Positions 61,698 through 64,000 of a stretch of DNA of 64,000 nucleotides are shown here, piece by piece. The translations under genes were made by a program, and so were the position numbers. How positions within the stretch are numbered: position 1 is the first letter of the stretch; each line of letters begins with the position of its first letter. This DNA comes from Maribacter luteus (GTDB lineage: Bacteria; Bacteroidota; Bacteroidia; Flavobacteriales; Flavobacteriaceae): contig NZ_WKJH01000001.1 in the NCBI RefSeq assembly GCF_009674825.1, positions 372,001-436,000 of the forward strand, written 5' to 3'. The notes under the pieces were generated by a model. The model did not search any database. It was not told the DNA's origin and was given only the letters and a program-made list of their open reading frames with translations.

Positions 61698-62578
61698 GAA
61701 TTGTCCACTTCATCGTAAATCCAATTGCCGGTAAAGGAAAGTCCCGCATTACCGAGCATTACCTATCCACATACTTTGAAAAGGACCATTTTTCAATTGT
61801 TGTAAAATATTCCTCCTATAAAGGACATGCGACACTTTTAGTACAACAGTCCATAAATGAAAAAGCTGAAATCATCGTTGCCTGTGGGGGTGATGGCACG
61901 ATCAACGAGGTGGCGTCCTGTTTGGTGAATTCTGAGATATTGCTGGGGATTATCCCAATAGGTTCCGGTAATGGGTTGGCAAGAAACCTTAAGATTCCGA
62001 AAAACTTAAAAAAAGCCATTCAGCTCCTCAAAGTGCAAAAAGTCATCCCTATTGATGTAGGTAAAATCAATGGCGATTATTTTTTCAGCAACCTTGGTTT
62101 TGGATTTGCTGCCAATACGATTTTAAATTTTGAAAGCACTTCCCAAAGAAGATTGCTTACTTATCTAAGAGCAACCCTACAATCAATCAAGACATTTAAA
62201 AATGATACGAAATACACCATTGAAATTAATGGGAAAGAAGCGGTCTTAAACCCTTTTTTGGTTTTTATATCGAACACCAATATCATGGGTTATAATTTCT
62301 CCATTACAAGAAAGGCAATTTTAAATGATGGTTTTCTGGATGTTGTGATGATCGATCGATTGAATAAATTTAAAATCCTTTATCTCGCATTTTTGGTTCT
62401 ACTAAGATGCGAGCATAAGATCAAGGAATATTCTTATCATAGGGTTGACAATGCTACGATTAAAATAGAAAATCAGGACATGGAAATCATTTTTGAGCTG
62501 GATGGTGAATTGAAGAGAACAAACCCTGTAATATTGCATTTAGAGGTTTTAAAAGAAAGTCTAAAGGTGATAGTTTAA
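61694..62578 (+). CDS. Diacylglycerol/lipid kinase (DgkB/YegS-like)
   Basis: A 294-residue lipid kinase of the DAGK-catalytic family. ATP-binding and catalytic motifs are NPIAGKGKSR near the start, VACGGDGTINEVASCL and PIGSGNGLARNLKIP. It should phosphorylate diacylglycerol or a related lipid to return it to phospholipid synthesis. It directly follows the LtaS-like gene with a 4-bp overlap, an arrangement in which it would recycle the diacylglycerol released by that enzyme. It is the last gene of the efflux operon. Confidence 0.9.
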   Translation: MRIVHFIVNPIAGKGKSRITEHYLSTYFEKDHFSIVVKYSSYKGHATLLVQQSINEKAEIIVACGGDGTINEVASCLVNSEILLGIIPIGSGNGLARNLKIPKNLKKAIQLLKVQKVIPIDVGKINGDYFFSNLGFGFAANTILNFESTSQRRLLTYLRATLQSIKTFKNDTKYTIEINGKEAVLNPFLVFISNTNIMGYNFSITRKAILNDGFLDVVMIDRLNKFKILYLAFLVLLRCEHKIKEYSYHRVDNATIKIENQDMEIIFELDGELKRTNPVILHLEVLKESLKVIV

Positions 62579-62737
62579 GTAATGTATAATCCATTGCTAG
62601 TTAGAGACTTCTTACAAACCCCGAAGCTTCAGGGCACTCGGTCTTTCAATCTGTGATTTATTTACTAAATTTAGAGCTAACCCACGTAACTACACTTAGG
62701 CCAACCATTTTGCTTCATTATGACCAACCAATAACCT

Positions 62738-63475
62738 ATGATAAAATTCTTTAGACGAATAAGATAACAAGTTTTAATTGAAAACAAGTTAAGCAATATT
62801 AACTTTACGCAATCGTAGAAACTGTTCTTGTTGTTATTGGAATTTTAATTGAATTACAAATAAACAATTGGAATGAGATAAGATAACGCTGAAACAAATA
62901 AAATCAATAACGAAATAAACGCTAAATTTTTAAATAATAGAATAATATTAAAGATTTAGAGGCTACTAACAATTATGTTCGTTCTGTATTGAGTTTAATA
63001 AATAAAAGTGAAACTGAATACAAGTTAATTAGCGTTGACAGTATAATCAACGATTCATTGAAATATAGAAATTACACCCCATCAAATAGCACAATACGGG
63101 AGTTAACAAGTTCAGGAAAACTCGATCTAGTCCTAGACAGTTCACTGAAAGAAAATCTATTTAATTGATTGTAATTAATTGAAGACGCTGATGATGATTT
63201 CAAGAATCAAGATTTGCAAACTTCCACTCAGTTAATTCCATATTTGGACAGAATCATATCGATGAAAAACGAACATTTATGAGAATGTTGGAATTGATAA
63301 AAAATCGGAACTTTTTAATACTGCCGCTTATTATAAAGTGTTCCACGACTTGAAATTTAAGAATTTATATCAAGGAAAATTACAATGGAATATTGTTATG
63401 ATAAATTATTATAAAGAAATGGACTCGTTGGCTTTAGAAATAATAAATCAAACAGAAAATAAAAGTAAAGGACTA
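62738..63475 (+). pseudogene. Decayed DUF6090 family gene
   Basis: From ATG 62738 the frame reads MIKFFRRIR and then a stop. After a frameshift, about 80 bp on, another frame gives ETVLVVIGILIELQINNWNE, the transmembrane signature of DUF6090 proteins. Further stops and frame changes follow, with helical fragments such as SVDSIINDSLKYRNYTPS (approximate) and a C-terminal part near 63380-63475. At least three disabling changes make it non-functional. The stretch 62579-62737 before it holds nothing recognisable. Confidence 0.75.
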
Positions 63476-63502
63476 CAGGTAACAAGTCCCCAATATAAAC
63501 CC

Positions 63503-64000
63503 TTATTCATTCTTTAAAATCCCGATAAAATCTTTTCTTGGTATTTCTTTGGCCCCAAGACTTTCCAAATGTTTGGTGTACGATTGGCAATCGATCAAAC
63601 GGTATTTTTTTTCTTGTAACTCATTGGCCAAATGTATAAGGGCGAACTTAGAGGCATTGCTCACCGCACTGAACATACTTTCCCCGCAAAAAACATGACC
63701 AAGATCAATCCCATATAATCCCCCGACCAATTCACCTTTTTCCCAAACCTCATAGGAGTGGGCATGACCCAATTTGTGCAATTTTATATAGGCCTCTTTC
63801 ATATCCTGGGTTATCCAAGTGCCATCTTGCCCCTCTCGCCTTATTTTGGCACAACGAGCGATCACCTTTTCAAAGCACGTGTTCTTGGTAAAAGTAAACT
63901 GATCGCTTTTCAAGACCTTACGCATGCTTTTGGATATCTTTATCTGATCGGGAAACAATACCATTCTAGGATCGGGACTCCACCATAAGATCATGGATCC
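63503..64000 (-). CDS. aat: Leucyl/phenylalanyl-tRNA-protein transferase, N-terminus cut by window edge
   Basis: The visible 165 codons include [41 protein letters not shown] and [22 protein letters not shown], all diagnostic of Aat, which adds Leu or Phe to proteins with N-terminal basic residues for degradation by ClpAP. The frame stays open at the right edge (upstream codons GS), so the Met at 63994 is internal and about 45-55 residues lie outside the window. Confidence 0.95.
   Translation of the reverse strand, partial: GSMILWWSPDPRMVLFPDQIKISKSMRKVLKSDQFTFTKNTCFEKVIARCAKIRREGQDGTWITQDMKEAYIKLHKLGHAHSYEVWEKGELVGGLYGIDLGHVFCGESMFSAVSNASKFALIHLANELQEKKYRLIDCQSYTKHLESLGAKEIPRKDFIGILKNE

Noticed and set aside
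1-64000. tRNA genes, rRNA genes, CRISPR arrays, riboswitches, prophage or intact insertion sequences
   Set aside because: No cloverleaf, no repeat-spacer array, no transposase or phage structural gene and no recognised riboswitch core were seen.

Overview
The window is chromosomal DNA from a member of the Bacteroidota, most likely a marine Flavobacteriaceae species. The evidence is the type IX secretion sorting domains, DUF4271, DUF4296 and DUF3098 proteins, the leuS-ftsX-DUF3098-uppP-truB and DUF4271-hemD orders, very few Shine-Dalgarno sites, and many promoters with the Bacteroidota -7 element TAnnTTTG. No rRNA, tRNA, CRISPR array, intact insertion sequence or prophage was seen. Genus-level naming is not possible from what is visible.

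Positions 1-40000 are mostly conserved core genes. They include a penicillin-acylase-like lipoprotein and a TPM-domain protein; an exporter; NfuA/Mrp Fe-S assembly; an alkyltransferase-like protein; trmB; a PhoR/PhoB-like pair; two very small T9SS cargo proteins; a LuxE-like enzyme; tyrS; an epimerase; an operon of glycosyltransferase, pyrC and DUF4296; a GT39-like glycosyltransferase, DUF4271 and hemD; saccharopine dehydrogenase and an Lrp regulator; a metallopeptidase; ald; leuS; a large T9SS type B protein; ftsX, DUF3098, uppP and truB; and a TetR-ABC-HlyD-TolC exporter operon whose ATPase is degenerate.

Positions 40000-46700 are accessory. There is a DNA alkylation-repair group (tag, an unknown gene, alkD), a MORN-type pseudogene, and an AT-rich island made of a TetR regulator, a carboxymuconolactone decarboxylase-like gene, a DoxX-like gene and a truncated haloacid dehalogenase. 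The same 16-bp palindrome lies before the TetR gene and before its presumed target. A compact three-way-junction fold sits just upstream of tag.

Positions 46700-62600 form a stress and metal-efflux block with two regulatory layers. The first is an ECF sigma factor, an anti-sigma-like membrane protein and a Spy-like secreted protein; each is preceded by CAAACT-N17-TCTAATA, which suggests an autoregulated regulon. The second is a CopR/CusR-like two-component system. Its own promoter, a DUF2231-rubrerythrin promoter and a CzcA-type efflux promoter each carry four boxes related to TTAAG at an exact 11-bp pitch, with the -7 element always 15 bp after the start of the fourth box. The efflux operon starts with a CzcA RND pump fused to a TolC-like domain through an internal signal-peptide-like segment. 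It continues with the CzcB adaptor, a second DUF2231-like protein, an HD hydrolase, an LtaS-like phosphoglycerol transferase and a lipid kinase, mostly with overlapping genes. These two promoter families are the best candidates here for undescribed biology.

The right end holds a decayed DUF6090 gene and the 3' part of aat, which runs off the window.
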